Part shown: positions 1 through 10,737 of the stretch, piece after piece
Layout: each line of letters opens with the position of its first letter
Position numbering within the stretch: position 1 is the first letter of the stretch
Program-made: the position numbers and the translations under genes
Assembly (NCBI RefSeq): GCF_900700375.1
Contig: NC_041723.1
Coordinates: 15,987,763 to 16,051,762 of the forward strand
Source: Denticeps clupeoides
Lineage: Eukaryota > Chordata > Actinopteri > Clupeiformes > Denticipitidae
Length of the DNA stretch: 64,000 bases
Direction: 5' to 3'
Notes under the pieces: generated by a model
Databases searched by the model: none
Told to the model about the DNA's origin: nothing
Seen by the model: only the letters and a program-made list of their open reading frames with translations

Positions 1-192
1 AAATGTTTATTTTATTGAAGTTGGGATCATGGTTTGATGGATTAGATTTAACAGTATTGCCATTTTTGGGATTGTTGCATCCCTACTCTTAACGCATTTT
101 CTTAAAACCAGGTATTTGATCTCAGAGATTATGTACATTCATATTCATTCCACATAATATATGCTTTGTTTTTGTTGTTTTTTTCTCTGCAG

Positions 193-970
193 TTACAATC
201 AAAGCATAGCACTTCTAAAAGTAGCTGCAAATGTGGAGGAGAGCATTCATGATGTGAAGATCAGAAATCCCTTTGTTATATTTTTCCTGATTGATTTTCT
301 TGTAGTCCACGTGGTGGCTCAGTACATTAAAATGTATTTTTTGGTTTCTACATAACTGATTATGTTATTAAGAAAATGAAATAATCAATAACAAATATGC
401 ATTTGGGTCTTTTACATTGACTATCAAAACGTGCTTGCCAGTTGTTTGATGATGTGAGAAACTGCAGTGAGTGGGAGGTTGGGGAGCATTTTTCCTACCT
501 CTGGTTTACTGCAGTGATTTTAATCGAGACTATGAACTGTATCATGTGGTCTAATGTTTTGTCTGCATTGTAAATGGATTTATTTTGAAAGATATCTCCC
601 CATATTACACAATTTTATAAATTATTTTTGGAGATGTATATTTATGGTCACATTGACTTTCTGTGTAATGTGTATTTATGTGCAGTCCAGCTTTCCTTGT
701 TAAAAGGGTAATTGTTCTTCAGAGCCAAAATCAATATACACGTTTTATAAAAAAAAAAAAACTTTTTTTTTTTTTTTTTATTCTGTGTTTTTATATTGCA
801 TAATAAGAGGAGCTTTGTACTTTAATAATATATACATCATTAAGGATTTCGTGCTAATCCGTGTATGTTAACTAAGAAAGTCTGTCATGTATTTACCCTA
901 CATTGGTCATTGTGCCTTGCTGGTATGTTTACTTACGATTATGGCAAATAAAGCTCAGAAGTCACACATA
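193..970 (+). other. Probable 3' terminal exon and 3' UTR of an upstream gene
   Basis: A pyrimidine-rich tract ending in CTCTGCAG at 185-192 looks like a splice acceptor. In one frame the exon reads 19 codons rich in Ser, Lys and Cys and stops at TGA 250-252; another frame runs open to 355. An AATAAA signal lies at 947-952, which fits a 3' UTR of about 700 bases. Human ZNF592 lies beside SEC11A, so it is one candidate by synteny, but I do not recognise the peptide. Which frame is used cannot be decided without the upstream exons. Confidence 0.35.
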
Positions 971-1529
971 CACTAGCTTCTGTTGTTACATGTGCTCATG
1001 TGGTTTTTAAGTGCCTTAAAATATTAAGTATGTCTCTTGGTTGTGATGTTACATTAATTTTAATGACAATTTATATCTAAATTTTAGCGACGTGGCCTCA
1101 CATCCTGTTCGAATGAGTCCAAATCCCTTCTCTGGCGCTGTGTTGCTCTCCCCGTGTCGATGCGGGTTTGCTCTGGGCTCTCTGGTTTCCTTCTGCATCT
1201 ACACTAGCTGATACACTGAATTGTCCATAGGTGTCTCTGTGTGTGTAAGTCCCCGCATTGTCCCCCCCAGTGTCCCGGGATGGGCTTCGGCAGCCGCGCA
1301 TTCCCGTAATACATTTAGTAATAATTTGGAAATATAAGTAAATAAAGGTTGATCGTACAGAATACAGTACAGTGACATTCTAATAACTGTTAAACAAATA
1401 CTGCGTACTGATGGTCCCCTTAGAATTAAAGTATTACTTTGCATCATAATAAACAATCTTTAACACTCAATGGCTGTCATGCTGACTCCAAAACGTGTAT
1501 TTACTGGTGTACAAATAAAGTTTTTTCAA

Positions 1530-1659
1530 AAGAGGCGGGGCTTCCGGAGTTGAGGACACCGGAAAGCTAGGGTTTCAGGGAACTCGGTGTCTAAATTAAT
1601 GTCATAGTGCGTTTTATTATCTTAATTTCTTGTATATACCAAAAACACACCGTTGCAGA
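1530..1659 (+). promoter_or_regulatory. sec11a proximal promoter and 5' UTR
   Basis: GC-rich stretch with a GC-box-like GGGGCGGG-type motif (gaggcggggc) next to an ETS-type CTTCCGG site near 1533-1546, no TATA box, immediately upstream of the sec11a start codon. This is typical of a housekeeping promoter. The start site itself cannot be placed from sequence. Confidence 0.45.
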
Positions 1660-4041
1660 ATGTTGTCTTTTGACTTTCTTGACGATGTTCGACGAATGAA
1701 TAAGCGGCAGGTACGTAAACGTTGCCAGATGGCAGCTAGCTAGCAGCATAGCATCGACAGGAACCGTTAACACGCGTCATTCTTGCTTGCTGCTCTCCTT
1801 TTCTCTCGCTTTTCTTATGCACGCCGCTGTAAACGACGCGTAAATGCCTCGTCTTCCGTCCACGTAGCTCCAAACTATTACACTATTTTTATTGTCGAAC
1901 ACACTGTAACCATATGTCTTTGATGGGCAGGTATCCCACTTTATTTCGTTGAATGTCTGATCTGTTGAGTTATTACCATCTATCTATAGTGATCAAACAA
2001 GTTGTTCATTCGTTTATTTGCACGCGGTTTTCTCTTTTTGCAGCTGTACTACCAAGTGCTGAATTTTGGTATGATCGTGTCTTCAGCCTTGATGATCTGG
2101 AAAGGTCTGATGGTTGTGACTGGGAGTGAGAGTCCTATTGTTGTGGTGCTCAGGTGAGGGTTCGTTAAACCTTTCGTAACAAGAACGGCATGCTACTGGA
2201 GTCGTAATTGTGCTGCATGTTTTTTCCAGTGGAAGCATGGAGCCTGCGTTTCACAGAGGAGATCTTCTGTTTCTGACTAATCGAGTGGAGGACCCGATTA
2301 GAGTTGGAGAAATTGTGGTCTTCAGAATCGAGGGAAGAGAAATCCCCATTGTTCATCGAGTGTTAAAAATACACGAGAAGTGAGTTGAGTTTGTAAAACA
2401 AAATTCTCTTTAATACTTGTGATCGTTGTGGATGGACATGTATCTGTCTTGTTTCTTACTTTAGAGACAATGGAGACATTAAATTCTTAACCAAGGGAGA
2501 CAACAATGCTGTGGATGACAGAGGCTTGTATAAGCAAGGACAGCACTGGCTGGAAAAGAAAGATGTAGTGGGCCGAGCTCGAGGGTAAGGTTTTCTTTGC
2601 ATGCTCCAAACACTACCTTCCGGAAAGCCAATGTAGCCAATACGCCTGAGAAACATTTTCAGCAGCATTCAGTTCAGGGTTACTATAGTCATTAAAAACC
2701 TGGAAAAGTTTTGGAATTTGATATAAACAAATATAAAGTTCTGGAAAAGAGAAATGTTTACAAGAACAACATATAAAACTAGGTCTGTAGTATGTTTACT
2801 GGTTTAACGTAGTGAACGTCATCACGTTGTGCTGCGTACATACAGCTGATGATCTGATGCCCGAACCTGATGGCCATTTTACGATGACGCAGGCTGCGTG
2901 AACTTGGATGAAGAAACACTGTTGTTAAAGTTAAGATTTTCAGGGATGTTATAAGTTTACTTTAACAACATTTTGGTAGATTTGACTTTTTGAAAATTTG
3001 CCTTAGAGTTATGGAAAAGTCATTGAAATTCTTTCCTAAAAATGAACCCTGTGAGTGGGATGACCAAAACATTCTATCACAGCACATATAATGATTTTCG
3101 TTTATTGTCTTAAATAATTTGAATCATTATTTATCTGTTGCATTTTATGTCACACACAACGTATTAAAGACTGTGCAGTGTGACGCTATGGTAAAACACC
3201 TGAAGGTGGCATATTGAGGGTTCAATGTAGTGGCAATTCATTGGATTATTTTTTTTTTTTTAATCTTTCCATAAAGTTTGCTTGTCTTCTTACCCAGAAT
3301 ACATGCACGCTAAAATGTATGTTTCTGAAAAGCGTTGAAACCAATTTCAATAAATTGGTTTCATTTATGGGAATATTGTTTTGTTGACAATTGAGATTGT
3401 AAATTAGAATTCATTAAACTCACAATAAGTCAGGGATATTGTTATTTACATGAGTGCTTTTACTATTTGCTCTGAATTTTAATGAAATAAGTAAACGTTC
3501 CCTTTGATATTACTAATAATGTATGAGAGGAAACACCATTTCATTAGTTATTATTTATTTAGTATTTATTACCCCAAAAATTGACAATAACAGGGATTGC
3601 CCCATTAACAAAAATTGACTGTCAGTAGCGGGTATTTCCACCATTTGCCGCAATGACAGCTTGACAGCGACGCCTCATGATGTTCTGAGGCAATGTGTTC
3701 CACTCTTCCACAAGTGCTACATGCAGTTCTATCACAGGCATGGCACAAGCTAAATTGATCGTATTATTGCTTCGTTGTAGATTCTGCATTGAAACATATG
3801 GTTCTAAACTTGAGTCACCATTTTTCCAGGTTTGTGCCTTACATTGGGATCGTCACAATTCTGATGAACGATTACCCTAAGTTCAAGGTAGGATTCGGCC
3901 ACAAAATCTCCATTTGTATGCTTGTGAATGATGTGTGTTAACTATTTCCTGTCTCTCTCTTTCTGTGTGTTTGGTACTTTAATATTGCAGTATGCTGTTC
4001 TGTGTTTGCTGGGCCTCTTTGTGTTGGTTCATCGAGAGTGA
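1660..4041 (+). CDS. sec11a: Signal peptidase complex catalytic subunit SEC11A, six exons
   Basis: Exons 1660-1710, 2044-2153, 2230-2379, 2465-2584, 3830-3887 and 3991-4041 join in frame to 179 residues, the same length as human SEC11A. It cleaves signal peptides from secretory proteins at the ER membrane as part of the signal peptidase complex. An N-terminal membrane segment (about residues 20-40) is followed by the catalytic serine in LSGSMEP and the catalytic histidine in IPIVHRV, the Ser-His pair of the Sec11 family. A C-terminal hydrophobic segment ([16 protein letters not shown]) ends the protein. All introns are GT-AG. The start is the ATG giving [17 protein letters not shown], as in vertebrate SEC11A. 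A polyadenylation signal AATAAA follows near 4102. In human, SEC11A and NMB are also neighbours. Confidence 0.97.
3600..3735 (-). mobile_element. Tc1/mariner transposase fragment in sec11a intron 5
   Basis: Read on the minus strand, this stretch encodes [13 protein letters not shown] followed by a [10 protein letters not shown]-like string, the C-terminal end of Tc1-like transposases. Only about 130 bases remain, with no terminal repeats. It is an old DNA-transposon relic sitting inside the last large intron of sec11a. Confidence 0.6.
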
Positions 4042-4634
4042 GGACTGCCCCCCCAGTTATGACATCACACATCCTGCCGTCTGGATTTTTGTAAGGTGTA
4101 TTTAATAAAGCTGTTTTTTTTGTTTTGTTTTTTTTTTTTCTCGTTTGTTTCATTCATTCTCATAACAGTTAAACAAATTAATGGACAAATGAATGAAATA
4201 CACACTGTACATTTTGTTTTCACTTGGGCTAAATTTTGTAACTTTTTTTTTCTTTGATCTGGTACACTTCATCCTTGCTCTTGGTCACAACAACATCTTG
4301 AATAATTCCAAATTTTGTATGGATTATAAATAAACAAGTTTCCTCATCCACTTCCTTGAGTATTTTTGATTTTTTTATGAGACCTGGGCAATATTTTTTT
4401 GGTTTCCTTATTCAGCTGTATTTTAATAAATGCCTGATTGCTAATTGTTTCTTTTGAAACTGGACGTTTATCTACTTGGGCCACCTTGACCAGCCAGTTT
4501 AGACAATGTAGGCTAATTTCTTACCTCTGTAAGCATGACCACCCACAGAAGGCAAGTGTTTGTGAAAAGAGTGGAAAACAGGCTGCACCAAATACTGTAT
4601 GTTTATTTGTAGTGCACAAATTGTGCAATAAATT

Positions 4635-4795
4635 TACATTTATGGCATATTGTAGACTGACTTATCCACACACTTGGGGTTAAGTGTCTTGCTCAGGAAT
4701 ACCATTGTAGTAATTTGGGTTTGAACCTGTCACTTTGATTTTTACTTTGTTTTATTGGTGACTGTGATACCCACTAGGCTACTACCAACCCCTCC
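4635..4795 (-). repeat. Diverged V-SINE-type tRNA-derived SINE
   Basis: On the minus strand it shows the tRNA-like head (GGTAGTAGCCTAGTGGGTA, B box near GGTTCAAACCC) and the block GAGCAAGACACTTAACCCC seen in better copies of this family elsewhere in the window. The copy is worn, with several small gaps. Confidence 0.6.
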
Positions 4796-4849
4796 AATAT
4801 ATGGAAAATATACTGTAAAAAAATAGACTCAGCAAGTGGGACTATAGTC

Positions 4850-5000
4850 GGGCAGTGGTGGCCTACCGGTTGAGGAAGTGGCCCACACACTGCTCCCCGG
4901 GCGCCTGTCATGGCTGCCCACTGCTCACCAGGGGTGATGGGATAAAACCACAGGGACAACCCAGGCCACCCAACAACTGGTTCAGTCCTTAGTAATCTCA
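4850..5000 (+). repeat. Fragment of a second SINE family
   Basis: Contains GGGCAGTGGTGGCCTA followed directly by the CACACTGCTCCCCGGGCGCC and TGGCTGCCCACTGCTCACC blocks. The same blocks appear in reverse at 24940-25190, and the head recurs at 23829. Part of the middle, including the B box, is missing here. Confidence 0.6.
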
Positions 5001-5039
5001 AAACTGGATAAAATGATTATATTCATAGTTGGGGTCCTA

Positions 5040-5485
5040 GTGAACCGGAATTGATCTCTTCATCGATGGTAACTTGAATGCACGTTGTAAGTCGCTCTGG
5101 ATAAGGGCGTCTGCCAAATGCCGTAAATGTAAAGTCATCAGTAGCAGATCCTTTAAATGTTGGACATTGTATGGTGGTGCCTCCATGGATCCAACTTGTC
5201 TCAACACTTCAAATAGGTTCAGGTTCAAACCCCACTTACTACCATTGTGTCCCTGAGCAAGGGTGTCTCCAGGGGGACTGTCCCTGTAACTACTGGTTTT
5301 AAGGCGCTCTGGATAAGGGTGTCTGGTCATTGCCGTAAATGTACTGGGAAAACTATTCGCCAGTATGTCCCTGGATATGATGACATGAAAAAATTCAGGG
5401 GAGATCCTCAAGCTGAACTTGGATGTCAGCAAGGAGTCTGGACACCCAGGTCACTCTGGATAAATGGCATAAACGTAAATAGCCA
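5040..5485 (+). repeat. Cluster of V-SINE fragments, at least three 3' tails
   Basis: Three separate copies of the conserved tail (GTCGCTCTGGATAAGGGCG and variants, then AAATGCCGTAAATGT) occur near 5088-5135, 5300-5345 and 5450-5482. The middle copy also keeps the B-box region (GGTTCAAACCCCACTTACTA) from about 5218. Such tails resemble those of L2-type LINEs. The arrangement suggests repeated insertion or local rearrangement. Confidence 0.65.
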
Positions 5486-5629
5486 TGTCTTTCAGTCCTG
5501 ATACGAAGGACACACCTGGAGATCCAGATTATTACTGGTGGTTAAGGTGACTACTTCATACTGAAGACAAAAGAAGCTGAACCCTCTGTCTATAAATATA
5601 TTTCTAATTAAGACACATCAGCATACATG

Positions 5630-5690
<61 letters not shown>
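5630..5690. repeat. (CT)n-(TA)n microsatellite
   Basis: About ten CT units run straight into about twenty TA units. It lies roughly 220 bases upstream of the nmb start codon. Confidence 0.95.
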
Positions 5691-5692
<2 letters not shown>

Positions 5693-5854
5693 CCCAAATT
5701 GTTGCAGATAATGTATATAAAAGTTGACATGTGGTTGATGCAAAAGTCAATTCATTTTTAGTTTCCTGCATGACCATTCCAGAGGAAAGAACATTGAAGA
5801 AGACTGGCAATGACCTCATCACATTTTGGTGCGATGCCCACCCAGTTGTGAGGA

Positions 5855-5860
5855 TATAAA
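5855..5860 (+). promoter_or_regulatory. TATA box of nmb
   Basis: TATAAA at 5855-5860 lies 54 bases before the nmb start codon. This fits a tissue-restricted neuropeptide gene and contrasts with the TATA-less promoters of sec11a and kti12. Confidence 0.6.
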
Positions 5861-5913
5861 TTCAGCCAGAGAGAGCTGGGAGGCAGAAGAAACTCTGCAA
5901 GCATTCTGGAGAG

Positions 5914-6483
5914 ATGGCGATGGGGACGGTGAACAGGATCTGCAAGCTGGGATTCCTCTTCACTTTGATGTGCACGTACCTGACCTCGACTTCTTCAGTA
6001 AGTTTAGATCTGACCGAACTAAGGAACAAAATCTCAAAAATCAAACTAAATCCGAGAGGGAATCTGTGGGCGACAGGTAAGCGTGTCGATTCTTTTTCTT
6101 CATCGTTTGAGTTCTGAACTGGACTTGAACGGCGACTTGAACCCTTTCACCCCAAAAAGGGCACTTTATGGGGAAAAAGAGCATCGTGGAGGACGCGGCG
6201 GACGGGCTGGGGGCGGACGCGGACCCCGACACCGACCCCGACCTGCGGGAGCTGATCGCCGAGGAGGTGCTGAGGACCGCGCTGCAGGCGCAGCTCCGAG
6301 ACGCGCAGAGTCCCGAACAGGTGGGCTAGTAAAAGAACAACAACTAGTATTTACACTTTATCTACCTTGTTCTTGCTGTTGTTATTAACCATTAATATTA
6401 ATATCCCGCCATCTCCTATCGAACAGGACGCGGACTTGTTCCTCAGACTCCTGCGCGGCTACACGGGCAGAAGCACCAAGTGA
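5914..6483 (+). CDS. nmb: Neuromedin B precursor, three exons
   Basis: Exons 5914-6076, 6160-6320 and 6427-6483 give a 126-residue prepropeptide. A signal peptide (hydrophobic FLFTLMCTYL at about 13-22) is followed by the bioactive bombesin-like decapeptide GNLWATGHFM, then Gly-Lys-Lys, which provides the amide donor and the dibasic cleavage site. The decapeptide is split by intron 1: the codon for its second Gly is G|GG across the splice. The remainder (acidic SIVEDAADGLG through RGYTGRSTK) is the spacer typical of neuromedin B precursors. The peptide acts on the NMB receptor to affect smooth muscle and feeding. All introns are GT-AG. A polyadenylation signal (AATAAA) follows near 6626. Confidence 0.97.
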
Positions 6484-6799
6484 CTTGGAGCAGGATTTAA
6501 AGCCGCATCAGTGCCACGTCCTTGTGTTTACACAGCCAGCTTAATTTAATGTGTGAGGCTCAACAAATTCATCTTATTTCGTGACCAGTTTGATGTTATT
6601 TGCTACTGTCAACTCCTCGAGTAGCCGAATAAAACAAATTGTGTACTTTTATTTGTATGCTGTATACTGTCCTTTTTTTTGCTAGATAGAGAATGTAATT
6701 TGACTACATTTCCATTAAAGTTATATATTTATTTGGAATTACCTTTGTCCTCCTTATTAAAACCACGCAGACCCGTCGTTTAAAATCGTCCGCTGTCGC

Positions 6800-6859
6800 T
6801 CCGCCTCCTCTGCCCGCCTCCTCTACCACTTCCGGTTCCGGTTCCGGCGGCGCCGAAAC
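6800..6859 (+). promoter_or_regulatory. kti12 promoter with ETS-site cluster
   Basis: Three tandem TTCCGG motifs (6832-6850) precede the kti12 start codon within a GC-rich, TATA-less stretch. CTTCCGG is the ETS/GABP core found in many housekeeping promoters. Confidence 0.45.
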
Positions 6860-9800
6860 ATGCCGCTGGTCGTCATGTGCGGCTTCCCGTGCAGCGGGAA
6901 GAGCAGCAGGGCGCAGGAGCTGCGGGACCGATTCGTCCAGAGTTCGCAGAGGAAGGTGCACCTGGTCGGAGACGCGGAGTCGGGCGCCGCCAAGAACTCG
7001 GTGTACGCAGGTGAAGAGCCACCGGGCACGAACATGGGCATAAAACTCGCGCCGCGTTCCACCTTCTCACCGGGCACGAACATGGGCATAAAACTCGCTC
7101 CGCGTTCCACCTTCTAACCGGGGCACGAACAAGGGGGTTAACTCGCACCAAGTTTCCCCCACCGGGCACGAACATGGGCATAAAACTCCCGCCGCGTTCC
7201 CCCTTCTTACATTTACAGCATTTATCAGACGCCCTTATCCAGAGCAGCTTACGATCAGTAGTTACAGGGACAGTGGTCAGCAGGAACTGGTCACTGACCA
7301 CAGCAACCTGGTCACACACGTAGAGCACGTCCACTGCGTCTTAATATTCACTAAATGACCAACGACATGGCTATAGTCTGAATGTGTACAAGCCGCTGTT
7401 CAAAACACCCTAAAGGCAGGGGAACCACGAGTGGTGGCCTAGTGGACGTGGACCCGTAATCAGAAGGTTGTGGCTTTACATCCTGAACAAGTCAAGCACC
7501 GTCCCCACACACCAAGGTGATGCGCGATGCAGAAGACACTTTCATGTTGGGTCATATCAACTCACTTTCCCACTTGCTTTTTTATTGCATTTACAGTATT
7601 TATCAGACACCCTTATTCAGAGTGCTTTACAATCAGTAGTTACAGGGACAGTCCCCCTCTGGAGACACTCAGGGTTCAGTGTCTTGCTCAGGCACACAAT
7701 GTAAGTGGGATTTGAACCTGGGTCTTTTGTTCATAGGCGATGGTCTCGCCCACTGGGCTACTACCACCCTGCCTACCGCTAAGATTTCAATCAGTATGAG
7801 CACAGACAGGTTTCCTTTTTCACTGATTTTGATGTGGCATTAACATTGCCACATACTGTGTTATTTGTACTGGGTGGTAGTAGCCTATTGGGTAACACAC
7901 TCGCCTATGAACCTGAAGACCCAGGTTCAAATCCCATTTACTACCATTGTGTCCCTGAGCAAGACACTTAACCCAGTGTCTCCAGGGGGGGACTGTCCCT
8001 GTAACTACTGATTGTAAGTCGCTCTGGGGGCGTAAGGGCGTCTGATAAATGCTGTAAATCTAAATGTTTTAGAGTGTGTACAATTTCTGAACTGCTTCCA
8101 AGTGTTTAGACTATATTTGAAGTTATATATATATGTAAAAAAAAAAAAAAAACAGGACAACTGAAATATTAAAGTATTGTAAATGCTAAAATGTTCAGTC
8201 ACCTTAAGTTTCATATTGGGGCACCACATTTTTCAGTGGGACCCCCTTAAGTAAAGCCGTTGCTGATCTGAACAAACGTGTGCGCTAAATCCCTGGGAGC
8301 TTGTGCATGCTTTACTAACATGTGTGTGTGTGTGTGTGTGTGCGCACATGCACGGTGCAGATTCCCAGAGTGAGAAGAACCTGAGAGGTGCCCAGAAAGC
8401 TGAAGTAGAGAGGCGAGTTTTCTACACACTTTACTCAGCATGCTTCCATTTGAAGGCGTCAGCAAAACATAATCTACCGTTCATGTTCCAGGAGAGTCAA
8501 CAAAGATGACATAGTTATTCTGGATTCAATGAATTACATCAAAGGTAAATATTGGCATTTTACAACCATTCTAATAATATTCTTCCTATGTTCTGTTGAG
8601 GGTTATTGGGGAAATCCAGCCAACCTGTTATGTTTAATTTCATTTTCAGGGTACAGATATGAACTCTTTTGTCTCATCAAACACGCACAAACGCCTCACT
8701 GCCTGGTATGTGTAATAAGCCGTAGCGGGTCTGTTTCCCTCAGTTAATTAAAATAAGTGACACAAGTTGGTTGTTTGTACTGCAATGACTCACCCAGGTT
8801 TACTGCTTGACGTCACCTGAAGAAAGCTCGACGTGGAACAAGAGCAGGGACGCCGGGGCTCAGTATACACAAGAAATGCAAGTAGAGCTGTAAAATTCCG
8901 CCGTCACCGTTCCCTTCTTCTTATACTACGAATCCGGCGCATGTTTTTGCTGTGTCCTCAAACAGTGTTAAATGTGAAAGGAGCACAGAAATCATACTGA
9001 GATGTTGTAAGCTTCTTAAACCCAACTCCGTCACTGGCTAGCATTCTGAAGTGGTCTGAAAATCTATAAGATTATTGTTTTACACAATTGGAATTGTAAG
9101 TGTTGTGAAACCACTGAAGCTCACCATTCAGATCATGTTTGGGTGCACATTTCTATGCATGCATTAGAGCATTTCAGTTTCTGCTCATTCAAATAAAAAA
9201 AAATTTAAAAAAACATTTCTTCAGAATTGATGCCCTCATTCTGAGATTTGAAGCTCCGGACTCTAGGAACAGATGGGATAGTCCGCTTTTCACTCTTCAG
9301 AAAGATGATGCACTTCCATTTGAGGCCATTTCTGATGCGCTTTTTAAACGAAAAGCCCCACCTCCTAACCAGTCCACTCAAAGTGCAAGTAGCCCCCTTA
9401 TGTACTACTATTCTACTGATTCATAAACTTTTGACTGAGGAGCACCCTTTAACATGCTCATTTTCTTTTTTTTTTTCCTTCTCTCTCCAGCAACCTCTGT
9501 CATCCTCCAACTTCCTGTATGAGCTTGACAAAGTCACCCAGGAAGTTTTGATGGTATGTTTTTTTTTTAACATTGTGTGTGTAGACACTTTCCACAAGGT
9601 GCTGGCTACAGGAGCGAGGCAGTATCAGTGGATGTGCCAAGTCAAGCTCCTTTACATTCTGTTGGAAATGATATTTACAACAAGAGAAAGCGTATTCTTG
9701 ATTTAGCTGCTTTCGTTCCCCTAGGCCGTGTTTGACTCACAGAAGACGGGAGTCCCTGGAGATCTCATTGCAGTTCCTGGAGCTACAGAAAAGATATCCT

Positions 9801-10737
9801 TTTTCATCCAGCATGTCTGTGCAACCTTTTGGCTAGGTGGCTGTTTTTACTTCTTGCTTATGCTGTGGATTTATACTGGTATTTCTGTTTTACCCATCCT
9901 GGAACGATGAATGTCTTTCTTCACTGTTAAGTACATTTTTTTTTTTTAGTTGTTTGCTATACCTAAACCATCTTTATGGTTCTTTTGGTTAGGTTTTTTT
10001 TTGTTTGTTTTATATTTTTAATATGACTGGTTGATATAGGTTATTTTTAATCCCCGATTCAAGGAAATCCCTTCATTTTACTTGAAAGTGTAATAATCCT
10101 TTTACCCCCTTCCCTTGCATCCACACAAAGCTGTTGGTTTATAATGCCGTGGAATGTTTGCACAAATGTGTTTAATATCATTTCGTCTTGATCTGGGCAG
10201 CCGGCTGGGCCCGTTTTCTCTTCAAACGTGCAAGTCATGAAGAGCCACGGCCCAGGCTGTGTGGCCTTTGGTGCAGAAGACCCAGAGACAGTTTAAAGAG
10301 CTGCTTTGTTGTTCCCCTAACGCAAGACTTTGAGCGTGTCAGTGCAAAGTAGCATTAGAAGATAATCTGCACTCCCTTTATGTGATGTAGCAAACTGAAT
10401 TGCTAGACCATCTGAAAGCTTAGCGTCATAATCTTAGCAGTTGGTATTTTCATGGAATAAACACCTTATTTAGGATAATATTTCTAATTATATGGTAAGT
10501 TTGGCATCAAATGAATGACTAACCCTTTAATATCCTCTATAATTTTGGGTTTTTATCCAATATCGATGTTTTGTCCTTAACACCGTGTCATACATAGAGG
10601 CCACCAGAGATCTGAATATGGCAGAGCTGAGGAAGCTTCGTCGCCAGTTCATCAGTTACACAAAAATGCACCCGACTGAGAACATTGGACAAATAGCAAA
10701 TATGTTTGTACAGTATCTTAACAAGAGCATGCACTGA
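6860..10737 (+). CDS. kti12: KTI12 homologue (Elongator-associated P-loop protein), nine exons with unusual splice sites
   Basis: Exons 6860-7010, 8361-8412, 8492-8544, 8650-8705, 8798-8877, 9225-9384, 9491-9553, 9725-9793 and 10594-10737 give about 275 residues. KTI12 proteins bind Elongator and support wobble-uridine modification of tRNA. Seen in the protein: P-loop GFPCSGKS (residues 8-15), Walker-B-like DDIVILDS followed by MNYIKGYRYELFC, the family signature LRFEAPDSRNRWD, RKAPPPNQSTQS, and the C-terminal MAELRKLRRQFISYTKMHP. Introns 1, 3, 4 and 7 are GT-AG. Introns 2 and 6 keep the frame only with GC donors (GAG AG|GCGAGT and CAA AGT|GCAAGT). Intron 5 most likely uses AT|GCAAGT, though an in-phase GTATAC donor 13 bases earlier is possible. 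Intron 8 is AT-AC with U12 signals. Human KTI12 is intronless and longer (354 residues). Confidence 0.93.
7021..7207 (+). repeat. Minisatellite, about four units of about 48 bp
   Basis: The unit begins ACCGGGCACGAACATGGGC, continues with ATAAAACTCGC and ends in CGCGTTCCACCTTC. Units 1, 2 and 4 are nearly identical; unit 3 (about 7118-7160) is diverged. The array starts 10 bases inside kti12 intron 1. Confidence 0.85.
7207..7300 (-). repeat. V-SINE 3' fragment
   Basis: Starts with the reverse of the SINE tail (TTTACATTTACAGCATTTAT) and runs to CAGTAGTTACAGGGACAGT. The tRNA-like head is missing. Confidence 0.75.
7428..7520 (+). repeat. Head of the second SINE family
   Basis: GTGGTGGCCTAGTGGACG followed by CCGTAATCAGAAGGTTG and CAAGCACCGTCCCCACAC matches the other copies of this SINE at 23829 and, in reverse, at 25080-25190. 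Confidence 0.55.
7578..7772 (-). repeat. Nearly full V-SINE copy
   Basis: In reverse it runs from the tail (TTGCATTTACAGTATTTATC) through TTTGAACCTGGGTC (B box) to GGGCTACTACCACC (5' end of the tRNA-like head). It lies in kti12 intron 1. Confidence 0.85.
7871..8066 (+). repeat. Full-length V-SINE copy
   Basis: Complete unit: head GGTGGTAGTAGCCTATTGGG, B box GGTTCAAATCC, central block CCTGAGCAAGACACTTAACC, and tail GTAAGTCGCTCTGG through ATAAATGCTGTAAATC. About 195 bases long. Confidence 0.9.
9794..10593 (+). other. U12-type AT-AC intron of kti12 (intron 8)
   Basis: The exon ends GAA AAG and the intron begins ATATCCTTTTT, the U12 AT-AC donor consensus. Near the 3' end, TCCTTAAC at 10574-10581 matches the U12 branch-point consensus, with acceptor AC at 10592-10593, about 12 bases downstream. 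The next exon reads ATA GAG GCC and continues into conserved KTI12 sequence in phase 0. There is no GT-AG alternative that I could find that keeps the frame. Confidence 0.9.

Noticed and set aside
7871-8066. tRNA-like A and B boxes that could suggest a tRNA gene
   Set aside because: The same sequence recurs many times with a constant non-tRNA body and tail, so it is a tRNA-derived SINE, not a working tRNA gene.
8798-8877. GT donor (GTATAC) for kti12 exon 5 instead of the GC donor
   Set aside because: It is in phase and cannot be excluded, but GCAAGT is the better extended donor and the longer exon ending ...QYTQEI fits the expected family sequence better; kept as an alternative, not as the main call.
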